Below are positions 23,776 through 36,748 of a DNA stretch of 64,000 nt, one piece after another. Made by a program: the position numbers and the translations under genes. The stretch is from Sabellastarte sp. h YS-2021 (lineage: Eukaryota; Annelida; Polychaeta; Sabellida; Sabellidae): the NCBI GenBank assembly GCA_964017235.1, contig OZ024936.1:60935028-60999027 (forward strand), read 5' to 3'. Numbering within the stretch: position 1 is the first letter of the stretch; every line of letters begins with the position of its first letter. The notes under the pieces were generated by a model. That model saw only the letters and a program-made list of their open reading frames with translations, did no database searches and was not told the DNA's origin.

Positions 23776-24350
23776 AAGAAAAAAAAAATTTTTGCATAAT
23801 ACTTTTGGAAATCTACTGCGAAGTAACTTGTAAATAAGTGAGGTGTGTTATATGAATGGTAACTTCACTGGAGCACTCAGAGATTGCATACCTGGCATCT
23901 CCAACTTCTGAGTGCAATGCAATGATAAAAACACCCTCCTTTAAAAACTTCCTTCATTTTTTAACCCAATGGTTTTAAATAAGGGTTCCAAATGGCTGAG
24001 CCATTTAAAATAGCAGATAATTTATCCAGCTATTTTAACGTCATGCTAGTTATGTAAGTTAGATGGGTAAAGGGTAAATAGTTAGTTGTTATAAATATAT
24101 AGATAACCTTTTTTGTCAATAATTAACATTATTATAATGTTATCATGCCAAATGAATATTTAGATTGTGAATGTGACTAACTTACATCTTATTCCAGTTT
24201 ACATTGTTTAGGCCAATATCTATCGATATTATATTCTAGCTTATATTGTTTCGACCAGCATCTATTGCTTCTCATGCTAAACAACAACAGACAAAAAGAA
24301 AGCTGTATCATTCAAATCTTACAGGAAGGGTGTTATCCTATCCATTTTTT
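23776..24350. other. Noncoding DNA with a palindrome at 23990-24006
   Basis: Contains AAATGGCT-G-AGCCATTT followed by the inverted pair AAAATAGC / GCTATTTT. No gene. Confidence 0.5.
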
Positions 24351-24488
24351 TCTGTTCCTTGTGCCATCGTCGGCATTTCCTGGAAATGTTATCAAAATCC
24401 ATCTATAACTTTTGGAGTTCTTTTGCAAACAAACCAACAGACAAACATACGCCGTCAATTACATAACCTCCCTGTTGGAGGTAGTTAT
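24351..24488 (+). repeat. Dispersed repeat copy (family of 36.1-36.7 kb)
   Basis: Shares TGTTCCTTGTGCCAT, ATCAAAATCCATC, ATAACTTTTGGAGTT, CAAACAAACCAACAGACAAAC and ATAACCTCC..GGAGGT with the tail of the large copy at 36057-36748. Confidence 0.6.
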
Positions 24489-26618
24489 TGGAATGTCTCA
24501 TTTCGTCAGATCTTCCGTTATCGTTGCTAGTGCTTACATACTATTATTTGTAAACTGTGTATCAAATCTGTGATGATAATCTTTCAACTCAGCAATTTCA
24601 TAAACATTAAGACTTTCACCATGTAAAAACGTCACTAGTCCTTTTTTGTGGATTTTTTTTAAATGATCATGGAAGCATATTACTGTTTGCCAATGTTTTA
24701 ATAGAGTTAAGTCTTTTCAGTCCCATTTTGAGTTTGTTTTCACTATTATTCATTGTAATGAACACTCATACCAGAGCATATTATAAATTGCTGTGTAGGA
24801 ATAGTTTTGTCTGTACAGGCCCACAGGCGTCTCTTTTTCTCAGGAATATATTTCACCACTGTCTCTTCGTTATGGTTTTGTTTCTGTAATTCTTTTTGAG
24901 ACTTTTCTATACATTAAAATATATTTTTGATACAACATTTGTACTAATATTCACCAGACAATGAACATGATCTGAATGAGGAAGTACTTGTTTGAACTTA
25001 TGTCTGTACCAATAACCTGTTCTATTTATAATTGCAAGAAATAATGTTTTGAAAAGAAAGGACCTATTTATAAACCCCGAGATCGAGGACATAGAAGTTG
25101 TAAGGGATATGTGTTAACTTTGTGGTTTCACAAGCAAACAAAACAACAATAATACAGTTTTTATAGGAAGTACAAATGCCTAAAGATAGAATAACAAAAC
25201 TTCAGGCAAATGACGTCACCATGACGTCAGAGCTTTTCTGCTGTTTCAGGAAATTGTCAATATGCTTGATTGGATGTGTTTCAAAAGAAATAAGCTGATC
25301 GCGGAATTGCTCAAACCATCACCCGTTTGTAGTGTCCAAAAAAGAACCCCCAAATGGTAGACGCCTCCTCGAGTCAAAATCTAACAATGTTGTGGTAAAT
25401 ATTATTTGAGGTATGGATGTGGATATTACTGAAACATCACACAAACCAATACTGAATCCAAATCATGTTTGAGGAGTTCCCCCATCTAATGTATATTTTT
25501 GAGTTACCCATATAGACAAACAGACAAACAACTGGATATGATTACAGTACACTTACTCCTTTCAGGTGCTGATTATAAACTCTAACATGATAAAATCAAA
25601 TTAGGCTGGATGTTTTTAGATAATCGAGATTATCCTGGGTTCGGATAATCAAGAGTCCACTGTAATGTGCCAGGTTATTTCTTTTAATAAACTGGGAACA
25701 TTTTGTTCAATGTGTCGTATTATAAATTTAAAGTTACCTGTGACAAAAGGAGCTGTCTGAAACATATTTGGATCATCACACTTATTCCATAAACATTTGA
25801 ACTTTAGAATTTAGAACGATTCTTTTATGACTACTGTCCAGCTACGACATTTTTCTGGGTGAAAAGGGAATTTCATTTTTAACTTAGTGCCAAGTTTTAT
25901 CAGATTAACGATTGTCCAAGTGCTCTTTGGAATATGACAAACTTACAACCTAAATTTTACTTTGCGGTTAAGTATGGTTTACTGCTGTTTCAAAATCAAA
26001 CATTTTCTAAGAATAGACATGATATTTTTTTTTGAAAATGGAATTTAAGCTGGTAGCAGCTGCTTATACAAATAAAATTCTGTCTAAGGTATAATGGTTC
26101 AAAATGTTAATATACCGGTTTTGGTGACAGTTGTCCACCTTTTTACAAGACTTGGTGTGATATCTTTCGGAAGTAAAAAAGATTGACAAAATAATGAATT
26201 ATATCCAAATTCAACACATACCTTCTCCAGTGATTACTTTTAGTCCAACTGATGGCAGGAAACATCTCAGGTTGTGCTAACTCATAGGTTGAAACTATGA
26301 CAAACATGGAAAATGACAGGATTGAATTGTAATCTCCAGTTGGCGCAGCACCAACTCCAGAGCAGTAAATCTCAAGATGCTTGCAACAACCTCACCCCTG
26401 AGCTAGCACAATGACACACTTGAGTTGGCAATTGCAAAATAAAAAAATTAAAAAACAAAAACATTTTCTCCTCATGAGTTAAAACATGGAAGAATTCGCC
26501 ACAGTAGAATCCCCCTGAAGGAAGTGAAAATAGGATAACTAGGAAATTTATAAGAAAAGAGAAATAATAATGGTTGTAATTATGCTAATTGGGTAATATT
26601 ATAAAATACAAGGGGTAC
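24489..26618. other. Noncoding DNA
   Basis: No gene. Two perfect CRE palindromes TGACGTCA lie at 25211-25218 and 25222-25229. Confidence 0.45.
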
Positions 26619-26782
26619 AGGTCGACAAAATGGACAATGGAATGTATATATAGTATATATATTAGCAATATATATAGGTTAGTAATTGGTCGACAAAGTC
26701 GACAAAATGCTGTAAATAAGAAAAAAACTTGAACGCTGGTCAATCTGCTTTATATTGTCGACTTTGTCCACCTTGTCGACCT
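26619..26782. mobile_element. Short inverted-repeat element rich in GTCGAC
   Basis: Ends are AGGTCGACAAAATGGACAA on the left and TTGTCCACCTTGTCGACCT on the right, inverted copies with two mismatches over 19 bp. A further GTCGACAAAGTCGACAAAATG lies inside. Length is 164 bp and no coding is present. The target duplication is not clear. Confidence 0.5.
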
Positions 26783-29700
26783 AATGTTGTGTGTACCTTG
26801 GTGAGTTTGTAATTAATATTAATTACTTCATATTCATAAATCTTTATTACCGGTAGTTTTATTTCACACAAAATTACCACATTTCTACTTCCGTCAGGGG
26901 GATTTTGCAGTTCAGCCACAATTCGAGTTGTTCCCAGAAATGAGTTGGTTCACAACATCTATATTTTTGACTCAACGAACCACCCAGTGTGTGGATTTAT
27001 ATATTTTTCGCTGACATTTACAAACCAAAGAGAATCCTCAACAAAAACAAAAAGCCTGGGTAGCAGATGTAGGGTTTGATATGATCAGATCCATGATCAA
27101 AATAATTGCACACTTCTTCTGAGTTTTTAGAGTTTACCATAGCACAGTACATAAACATGTGAGTGTGTTGAGTATCATTCCAAGACAAATGGGCCGTGTG
27201 CCTTAAGTGTGAGTGTCTGTTCCCATACATGTGATCAATACTATGCCATACCTGGCCCACAAAACAATACTACAATAAAGGGCGAAATTTGTTTTACTCT
27301 TGTACATTTTTGCTACTTTTACTTTATGTAGAATTAAATGATTACATTATAAAATAAGCTACATTAGTAAAATTTAAAAAAACCCCATAAACATATTGTG
27401 CATTTTTGTAAAAAAATCTGTATCAAGAAGATTAATATTTACATATAATTGAACACATAATTTCTCACAATACATTTGAACATCCTGCTTCCCCCAACAT
27501 GTATTTAATCCCTTCACAATAAAAGCAGGATAGCTATTTATTTCAATTATGCAATCTGCGGAAAATCCAAAAATTGTAACAGTAGTGGCAAAAACTGCAT
27601 GGCTTTTTGAAAAATAATATTTTTTTTTGCTAAAATTACTCTTAAATTTAAATATCCGAAGTTGGGTTAGTATTATTGGGGAGGGAAAGAACATAATCTA
27701 TTGAATTTTGAAATTATTTTTACTTGTACAATTAATCATATTGTTTCAGTTATGATGACAATTAAAAAGACTCAAAAGAACATGTGTGAATTATATCAAT
27801 CAAAATGCACAGCAAAAAGCAGTTAAATATCAGTATGTGTTTATATGTAAGAACTAGTGTTGTAACATACAAGTCTGCATACTCTAATCAGTGTGTGTTA
27901 TTTTTGTGCATTGCTGTCCTTCAAACATATCTCAAGTTTTCAGTGTGAATATTAGTACAGCATTCCAGTGAAGTGACATGATCATTAAAATATGTAGTTT
28001 TTAGTTTAATACAATGCAGACCATGGTTCGCAGGAAATAGGTTCCATAGATCTTAGGTCACATGGCACAGCTTATTAGGAAATGAAGTAGGGAAGCAGAA
28101 GTAAAAACTTCTATATTTGTCCAGAACCTAGGTCATGTGACCACCACTTCCTCTCACATTCCAGAGGTTGTAATGACTGTGAGTCATCTTTGGCATTCCA
28201 AAGCTTAATATAAAAGAAGCAGCACATTCAGTAAGTAGAAACAACTAGTAACAACAAGCAGAGGTAGCAGAAGTAGAGGAATGATCACAGAAACACCATG
28301 CAGTAGATACAGAAAGGACAGCCTTGTGCCAAAATGCTGTTAAAAGAGTATTTTAACATCTAGCTCCAGCATGTTGCAACAACCTTCTCATATTTTTGTT
28401 GTTGATATTTTGATAATAAAAAAGGACCCAGAAGAAGATATTTGAAATTTAATACATTAATTGTCAAACTCTCCACCCGACAATATGTTCAAGCCCATCT
28501 TAGGATAGGCTACCCAAGTGACGATCTTAAGTTGGGCTATAGCTCATCTTAAGGTGGGCTGAATCCTAAGTTGGTCTCCAACACATATATAAACTATTCC
28601 TTGTAATACTATTATATTCAGCCACATCGCATCTCACTGCGTCAAAACCTTGTAAAAATTAATGCAAACCACACTCACCATTTCAGAGACTATCAGATAT
28701 ATGCAGGTAAATTTGAGATCATAGCACAAAAGTTTACCAAAAATATGAATATTTATTGGGATGGAAGAAAAAAAAATAGAATCAGTAAACACATCATTGT
28801 GTGAAAGATACGTTTCAAACATTTATGAAACAGAATTGTAAATTATATAATGACAATAAAGTTAAATTTTGTTTGTTTAACGACAAAAGATATTTTGTTT
28901 ATATAATTACTTGGTTAAATAAATACATTATACAGTTATACCCATAAAGTCATTAAAATATTTATATTTAAACAAAAAAACATTTAAAATAGTCAATGTC
29001 TTTTGTTTGATTCCCGATATTTGTAAAAAAAATATAAAGAGCTTTATTAAGAATTTATCCATAACTTCCGTATTGGAAGTTATGTGTTGAGATGACAAAC
29101 ATGTATTTTTAATTATTAATGGTTTTCTATCAAACTCTTCAAAACTGTACAATGCTAGCAATATTGTTGTTATTATACCCATCGTTTCTGAGTGTAGGGA
29201 TTTTTGTCTATATGTTCTTGATATAATTATCCATTAATAGTTTAATGCTAGAATGTATTATTTAATTTGTTCTGCTACAGCTATGTAAGCCAGCATAGTT
29301 TTGATGCCTTCATTTGAAATGCATCTGCTTTTTTCAAAGAAAGAAATTTCCCAGGCAATGGAACAAATAGAGGCTGTTGTCACACTGGTCCGTTTAAATA
29401 GCAGCCATGCGGGTGTACTGCAACATGAGCAAAGAATAAGTCTCCCAACATGTGGACTTTTCTGTAAAACGGAGTGCATTGCAAAAGGAAGTTAAAATGT
29501 GGATGATATTGGACCTGTGCAGTCCTCGGTACTATGTAACTCAAAAGTGCGATAAAATGAGACCCTCGCTCGACTAAGAACAGTCACAAATTTCGGATGT
29601 GTGACCATCACCCTGGAAGCCAAAGAAACCAGCGAATTGGGTTTAATATTTATTTACTAAAATTAGATTTTATCAATAACGTGTACATAAATCTATATCT

Positions 29701-30297
29701 GTATCTAAAACTTTATTGACAAGATATGTATAAAATATTTAATAATTTATTGAATCAGTTTGCTCCTACTGCAAGCTTCAGGTATTTTGCCAACATTCTC
29801 TGGCATGTGTCCCCTGCAGATGCAAGGAAATAGATAGTGATTTTTTACAATTGAGGAGAATTTTGAACAACTAACTTCATAACCCCAATTACGAAAAGGT
29901 TAATCCCAAATGTGCCAAATAATGAATTCCGCGACCATGGCGGGGGCGGAGGCAATATACCGAAGCAAGAACCCTCCAATTAAAATGAGGGTTTATGTAA
30001 GTACTAGGTCATAAGACCTGGAAAACCCATGATGACACCTGCCAGATACAATTTAAAAATTTTATTCCCCAATATCTGTAAATCCCAATTAGTGCCAAAG
30101 AAAGAAATGTACCCAACAGGGGTATAAAAACTGGCAGGCTAGGGTTGAATTTGTTGAGTTTGACCAAGAAGCAAAAGGTCATATGTGAAGGTCAAATTAA
30201 GATATGCAATGCATATACACACTCTGAGGATAATATATTTTAATGTAGATTGCAAATCACAGTAGGAGTGTTGAAAATGTGCATCAAACACCAAGTA
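26783..30297. other. Noncoding DNA with a TATA-bearing GC-richer patch
   Basis: At 28130-28330 a TATA-like AATATAAAAGAA is preceded by GTGACCACCACTTCC and TGTGAGTCATC and followed by AGCAGAGGTAGCAGAAGTAG. This could be a solo LTR or a promoter but has no partner here. The segment 28480-28580 has repeated TTAAGTTGGGCTA-like words, also seen at 57540-57600. No gene is supported. Confidence 0.35.
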
Positions 30298-30498
30298 TCA
30301 AAGTAGTAGGTGATGGCGAAAAGTAGAAGAAACTGGTGAAGGAGTTGTTGAAATAGATTTTATATATCTTTGGTAACAATCAGATTTCCAGGTGCCATGT
30401 TGTTGTATAAACTGTGTATTAACTCCATGTTCAAAAGCCCAGGTGGTTCCCCCTCTTCTAAAAGCATGAAATGTTAACCCAGAAACCTTGTGTGACAA
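30298..30498 (-). pseudogene. Tyrosine recombinase C-terminal fragment of a DIRS/Ngaro-like element
   Basis: The minus strand encodes GLTFHAFRRGGTTWAFEHG, then IQQHGTWKSDCYQRYIK. These are the H-x-x-R, W and catalytic Y motifs of the DIRS-type tyrosine recombinase (Y eight residues after W). It is clearly related to the recombinase at 47.2-48.2 kb but diverged. The N-terminal part is missing and no split repeats are visible, so it is a relic. Confidence 0.8.
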
Positions 30499-31288
30499 GG
30501 TGGTTTAAAACAAATCATACTGGCTTGTAAAGATTGATCACAATCCAGAGTGTATCAGCCTTTGCATTAGGCTCAGAGATACACTGACACTTTTTTTCAT
30601 TACATACCAAACTAGGAGTTTGGGATCAAGGCTTTGTACTGGTCTGTCATCTGTAAGATCTGAGGTTTAAATTCGAGTCCTGACCTATATCGGGAAAATC
30701 AGTACTTGATTGCTGGTGACTTCTTTTCAGTTCAGAATCACGACCAACTAACACTGCTTTAATCCACCCTTCCTCCATTAAACAAGCCTTTCTCAAGGCT
30801 TGAGTTTCTTTGTAATCAGGGAAAACTTTCAGTTTATTTAATAAAGTTTCCATTTGCATAAAATGTATGTATAATGGCTTTTACATCAATGTATCTCCAA
30901 CCATGTACAAGTATCTTATAAATAGCAAATATTTTTGTACGAGATTTGATAAAAGATCTTTATTTCAATTTTGAGTCTTAAGCAAGGCTTATGTTTAACC
31001 CAAATCAATCAAACTCTGTGTTCTACCGGAGAAGTGGGATCGTGGCTTTAGGCAAGGAATCATCTGATGTTTGAAATACATATGTACATGTGCTTTTCTC
31101 ATCCTTGAAAAGAAGTCTTGAGGAAAAAATAAAAGGAGGGGAACAAGATATATGATTTCAGTGAGTGGAACTGTAAAATGCCAGTCTGCTCTCAGCAATA
31201 AATCCTGCTGGCAACTGATTTCAAGGTCCACACTTGGCCCTTTCATTTCCACAACGTTTCAGTGGTTGGTGTGTTTTCATAGACTGAA
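30499..31288. other. Noncoding DNA, possible decayed SINE near 30.63-30.78 kb
   Basis: AAATTCGAGTCC near 30670 resembles a pol III box B, but box A is not convincing. Nothing else is seen. Confidence 0.35.
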
Positions 31289-31530
31289 AAAGAGGCCGAA
31301 TGGTTGAAGTATAACAAGATTAGCAGTTAAAACTCTCACTTTACCCTGCGAGTTGTGAGTTCAAATCCAGTCCATGGCATCTTGTGAAATATGCTCAGAG
31401 AGTATTTGTTAATATGACCTTGACTGGTCAAAGTTTCATAAACCCCTTGAGTGTGTTCATATTTGGTGGCCACTGGGGAAAATTTCTAAACTTGTAAATG
31501 ACATGCCACTGTAATGCAGGTGTTCTGGTA
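31289..31530 (+). mobile_element. tRNA-derived SINE
   Basis: The head GGCCGAATGGTTGAAGT resembles a Ser/Leu-type box A and GAGTTCAAATCC is a good box B. The body contains ATATGACCTTGACTGGTCAAAG and TGGTGGCCACTGGGG. The tail is unclear. Confidence 0.5.
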
Positions 31531-33291
31531 GATATTTTTATCATGCAAACATCACGCTATGGCTGTAGAGAAGAAATTGGTGTGTGAATTATTTTTCTTT
31601 GTGATCGTAGAAATAACTGACACGCAGTCATCCCGTAAGAGTCACTTGCTTTGTTAATAAGATGCATTTTCAAATATCTACATTACCCCACAAACTGGGG
31701 GAACTGGTAAATTTAACAAAAAAAATCGTAGGGTCCGTATGTGTTATAGCCAATATGCATAGATGTAAGAGTAGCTTTAGGTGTTGAGACATACATAGTC
31801 GCCTTTGAATCCATAGAATTTCAGCTACAGATTTATATTTAGAAGACTCATCAATCTGCCTGAACACTAAGTGAGTAGCAGGTTAATAATTTCATCCTTT
31901 GGTGACAACCCCTGAGATTGTGGGTTCAAATTAAGACCATGAGCTTATGTCCCGAAATGTCCTTAGCTTAAACATTTCTTGAACTGGCTTCAGTAACAAT
32001 AACCTTTTAAATGTACAGTCTGCCCGTTATTTGAGATGCTCATAAGCATGATAGTTTGCCAATTACTTTGCCAATCTCTGGCTTTTATTTATTCTTGTGC
32101 CAAAGATATTATTGGAATCAGAGACAAATGACATTAGGTAAACAGTGTTAAGGCAAATGTAAGACATTATATTTAATTATTTCTAAAAACTGAAATATGT
32201 GGCATTAAAATGCAATAAATAATAAGATAAAATAATAAAAACAGTGAATAACAATAATTTCATTTCATTCAGTAGTATTGTTAACATTTTAATACCAGAA
32301 CCTAGAAATAAAGGCTTTACTCATTTCTTTCAACAATACACTCTTTTCAGCATTTTAACTCTAATGGTTGGAGGGGGGGGGGGGGGGGGGGGAGTGGGGG
32401 AGTTTTTGCTATTGTATGAAAAACCCAAGGTTCCTTTTGACTCGTGATGCTTTTGTGTGTTAATTTTCGGGGTAACAATAAGATTAATAAACTGTCTTTA
32501 AAAGCTGCAACAATAGACCTAGACATGAGATTAGCTGTGCTTTATAGAAAAAAAAGTTAGAGTTTGGGGTATTTTTGTTGTTTCTTTGTAGTTTAGGAAA
32601 TGCTAAAATATTTGATCCTTTAAACAGAATATCAACCTGTGTTCCATTAGAGGGTTCAAAGGCTAATGAATTGCTCATTATAGCTTCACACCTGGTTAAG
32701 ACTTGGTATAATTGAGGGTACCTATAAAGGTATTATTGAAATACAATTACAAAGCAAACTTTACAATTTCAGTAGCTTCTTTAGTGTTATGTTTAAACTT
32801 TGCCCAGTTGCTATGAAATAAAATATGAAAATGTAAACTTGATTTTTTTTATGTTTGTACAAATCTTTGACAATGCATGCTTTTTTCGCAGGTTTCTACT
32901 TCGTGGTACTAAACTGTCAGTCAAACTATAATTCTGCAGTAATGTCATCCCAGTATTGGATAATTCACATATAATACAACTGGAATTGCTAGAACATGCC
33001 TTGTCTCTATGTACCAACAAAGTTATGAGATGTTATAAAAAATCATTTTATTTTGCAGAATTTTTCAACTTTCACTGGAACGACTGCTACCTTCGGCATA
33101 AGTTCACCTAAAGTCACCATTGCCGTTTCATTGATGGCCCAATTCGAACATGTTTGCCACCAATTATTGTCCAATTTAAAGATGGTTTCTACCTTAGCAT
33201 ATTGGATCCGTTTCGAGGGTACAGACCTTTAATCTTTATACTGACAGATTCTAAAGTACAAAAAATATATATGCAAGACTCTTAACGATTA
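31531..33291. other. Noncoding DNA
   Basis: Holds a G tract at 32370-32400 and a weak box B-like word at 31920. No gene. Confidence 0.45.
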
Positions 33292-33432
33292 AGTCGGGGT
33301 GTGACGTCCTGTTCAACAGTCAGGGTCATATTTAGACAGGTCCTCAGCATTGCCACATATATGGGTCAAACCCACACAGAGGTGACTGCCTGTGATTAGA
33401 TACCAAACTTGCTGAACACATTGACCACTGAG
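33292..33432 (-). mobile_element. tRNA-derived SINE (family of 8.55 kb)
   Basis: Minus strand: CAGTGGTCAATGTG (box A-like), GGGTTTGACCC (box B), then AAATATGACCCTGACTGTTG and GAACAGGACGTCACACC. The 3' words match the copy at 8545-8649. Confidence 0.6.
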
Positions 33433-35867
33433 GACCAAAAAAAAAAAAGAGTTTCCGCATGAAACAATTGCTCCCAGATTAACTTAACTTAATAATTTTA
33501 CTTACACTTTTACTTTTTCTTTTAATTTGGTACAAATATACTAATATATGTAAAAACAATATAGGTTATGTTTGTATCATGTTTATTTACATAAAAGTAA
33601 GAACAATTGATATACATTAATGTCACATTTGTAAAAGGTAGGTCTTGGGAAAATTCCCCAAAGTTCCAGCGGTTTCTGTCAGAGTTTGCTTCTGGTGACA
33701 GATAAATATACCTGAGTGAGGAAGAAGAATTAAGTTCACTTGTCCATCGTAGTTCTCTAGGGTTTAATTTAAAAGTAAAATCCATTGACATTTAAAGCTT
33801 TCAACTCCTGTGTTCAAAAATTTAACCTAAGATCTGTAGGTGGATATGCTGGTTACTAAAAAAGTAAATCTCACCTGGCCAAATAATTAGATTGTAGTTC
33901 AAACAATGAATTTTTACCTGTCTTGTTAGAATAATTTTCATGTTGCCCTCCATTCAAATCTACAGACCGTTATGTAAAATTGTAATGAAATCAAAGATGG
34001 GAAAATACTGTCATAAGTTCAGCTTTTGAATAATACTTCTTTAAATTCTGCTCTTTTATCAAGTGTTCTTCTGAGTAATTTAATCATCTTTTTATCTAAG
34101 GGTTTCTGATATGCATTGTTGCCATTTTCACAGAGGACATACAGCTTTTTTTGCAGTCAATTAGGACTTCCTATTGCATTGCAGAAGTTAGGTTTAAACA
34201 TGTAAAATCTTTAATAGCATGTGGAATTCAAACAATGAGTAAACTCATTCTATTTCCCTAACACGACGGTAATTCTTTTTCACGTTTGTGATTTTGGTGA
34301 CTTACATCAATCCCAGATCAGTAAGACAATCACAGCACTATATTTCAAACGTTTGGAGCATTTACTAACACCACAACCACAGTTTATGTTACAGACTTTA
34401 AGCTAACCCTAATCTCAATTCTGAATTGTCTGTAGGGTGTTAAGGCCGCCCTTAATTGTGATACTTTACTATATCAGTTTCTACTACTGGATAGTCACCC
34501 TGATTTGACTTTTGTCGAGTCCCTTCATACATAAGGCTACTTTAAACCTTGCGAGTTTTTTTTTTTACAAATTTGTGATTTTAGTAAGTCACATTATGAG
34601 TGTGACCTCTCCTGCTATATAACTGGTACAAATTTGGATTATTGTGATTTGCATTTAAAGTGTCACCCCAATATAGTGCATTTCACATACGGTGGACAAT
34701 TGCACATTTCTTGCTGTAATAGAGTTTTAATCTAATCCTCTGTGGGCACTTATTTTCTTATTTGAGACATCTAATAACCGTATAATTAACATATTCATAT
34801 TATCTGTGGTTACTTTATAATCTTGTGTAATTTCTGCTTCCCAAGGGAGAAAATTCTCTCAGTGTAATTATTTATTAGAAATAAAGAATGCACCATTCCC
34901 CCTGCTACAGTGACAGATAGCATGCTCATGCATCATTTGAAAGTTGAAAACTACAAAATTACAAGATTTGATCTCATAAAGTTTATTAGATTTACCAACT
35001 CTACAGATAGCCATTATTTTAGCAATACCCCTAATTTTACAGTTTATACATCACTTAAATGAGATGCGGTGGTGGGAATCTTTTAGGTTGGTATTTCTCA
35101 AGGGTGTTTCAAAGAAGTACATTCAATACAAAATTTTGCAAAGGTTACAATTGCATTTTTGCATAACTTCAAAAGAACACAAGTGCATCTAGGAACCCTT
35201 CCACAGTGCATTTCACATATTCCAATGAGGTAGATTCAAATCCAGGGCCGCAGACATGAGGGTTAGGACTATGTATTGACAAATTAAGGCATTTAGACAG
35301 CATACCAAACGACTTGGGATTGAAATTGTTCAACAATAAAAATGTTCCACAGTCTTTGAAAAGGCTACAAAAATGAAATATAAGACAACCTTGCCATTTC
35401 TAAAATCCAAACAAAAGCTTTGGTCAGCTGTTAGCAAGCAACGACAATCAATTGTTTTTCAAATGTTCCATGACATCACCACTGTCTTTATTTTTGAAGT
35501 AGATATCCTATCTTGGTGTGGTAGGTTTGACGGTGCCCTACCGCCTTTGTACTACTACATTAGTAGAATCTTTGACTGAAACTAAATTTATACTAATCTT
35601 AAACTGGAAATCTACTGGAATCAATATTTACTTAAGATCACTTTCTAGTGAAGATATACAGATAAATAATTATTCCAGGAATTAATTATAACCAGTTCAT
35701 CAGCTAAAATAATACTTACATTTTACACTTATACAACATTTTTATAAATGAATTATTGCATCAAAAATTACAAATAATTGTATTTACAAAAAACATTATT
35801 TACACATAGATTTTCTGGAGCAATCATGTTAACGTCTATTTCTTATTTTTTATGACAGAAATACCTA
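33433..35867. other. Noncoding DNA
   Basis: AT-rich, with no supported gene or bounded element. Confidence 0.45.
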
Positions 35868-36056
35868 TGTGGCTAGGTGGTTAACCAATTTATTATTTAG
35901 TCACTTGACCTGTTTTACAGTGGGGATGGATCCCTGTACACCTGAGGGATGCAGTGAGGGCATGTCATGATAAGTCATCAGTTGGCGGATTGATTTGGAA
36001 ACCCCAACTTTAACTCTGGCAAATTGTATGTCAGTAATGTAAAAACAATAAAAACA
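35868..36056 (+). mobile_element. Possible tRNA-derived SINE
   Basis: Box A-like TGTGGCTAGGTGGTTAACC, a poor box B (GGGGATGGATCCC) and an A-rich end (AACAATAAAAAC) directly before the dispersed repeat at 36057. The weak box B keeps this tentative. Confidence 0.35.
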
Positions 36057-36748
36057 AGAGCACTCAGAGAGCGCAGACCTCCTCCAAGGGGGCTCAATTC
36101 CTGGACTATCATCAAAATCCACCCTAAAATTATATGGCTATAACTTCATTTTTAAAAAGTCTGCATCCAGATGATCCAGACAGTGATCGAGATCACTCCC
36201 AAAATCTAATCACTTGTTCCTTGTCCCATTTAGAACATTTCCTGAAACTTTCATAAAAATCCATCCATAGCTTTTTGAGTTATTTGTCTTTAAAAATTAC
36301 ATTTCATGGATAGAGAAGATCCATATAGTGACCCGGATCACTCGCAAAATTGAATCATTTCTTCCTTTTACCACTTCTTCTTTTTACCAATTTTAACATA
36401 TCTTAAAAATATCATCAAAATCCATCCTGAAATTATCTGGCAGCCTGGATCCAGATGATCCTGACAGTGATCCAGATCACTCCCAAAATCTAATCACTTG
36501 TTCGTTTTCCCATTTAGGACATTTGCTGAAAATTTCATCGAAATCCATCCATAACTTTTTGAGTTATCTGTCTTTAAAAATTACATTTCATGGATCCAGA
36601 AGATCCAGATAGTGATCTGGATCACTCCCAAAATCTAATCACTTCTTCCTTTTATCCGTCCATAAGTTTTTGAGTTATATTGTTCACAAACAAACAGACA
36701 GACGGAGAGACAAACCCAGGCGAAAACATAACCTCCTTGGTGGATGTA
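36057..36748 (+). repeat. Dispersed repeat with four tandem monomers of about 140 bp
   Basis: After GAGCACTCAGAGAGCGCAGA come monomers at about 36162-36309, 36310-36442, 36443-36592 and 36593-36748. The shared core is GATCC..GATCACTCCCAAAATC and then TCATCAAAATCCATCC and ACTTTTTGAGTTAT. The end is CAAACAAACAGACAGACGG and AACATAACCTCCTTGGTGGA. Related single copies lie at 24351, 36890-37310, 54545-54680 (minus) and 63555-63800. No coding capacity. I do not know its class. Confidence 0.75.

Noticed and set aside
29304..29495. Plus-strand open frame that looks protein-like (FSKKEISQAMEQIEAVV)
   Set aside because: The opposite strand is equally open, and there are no convincing splice sites or homologous family.
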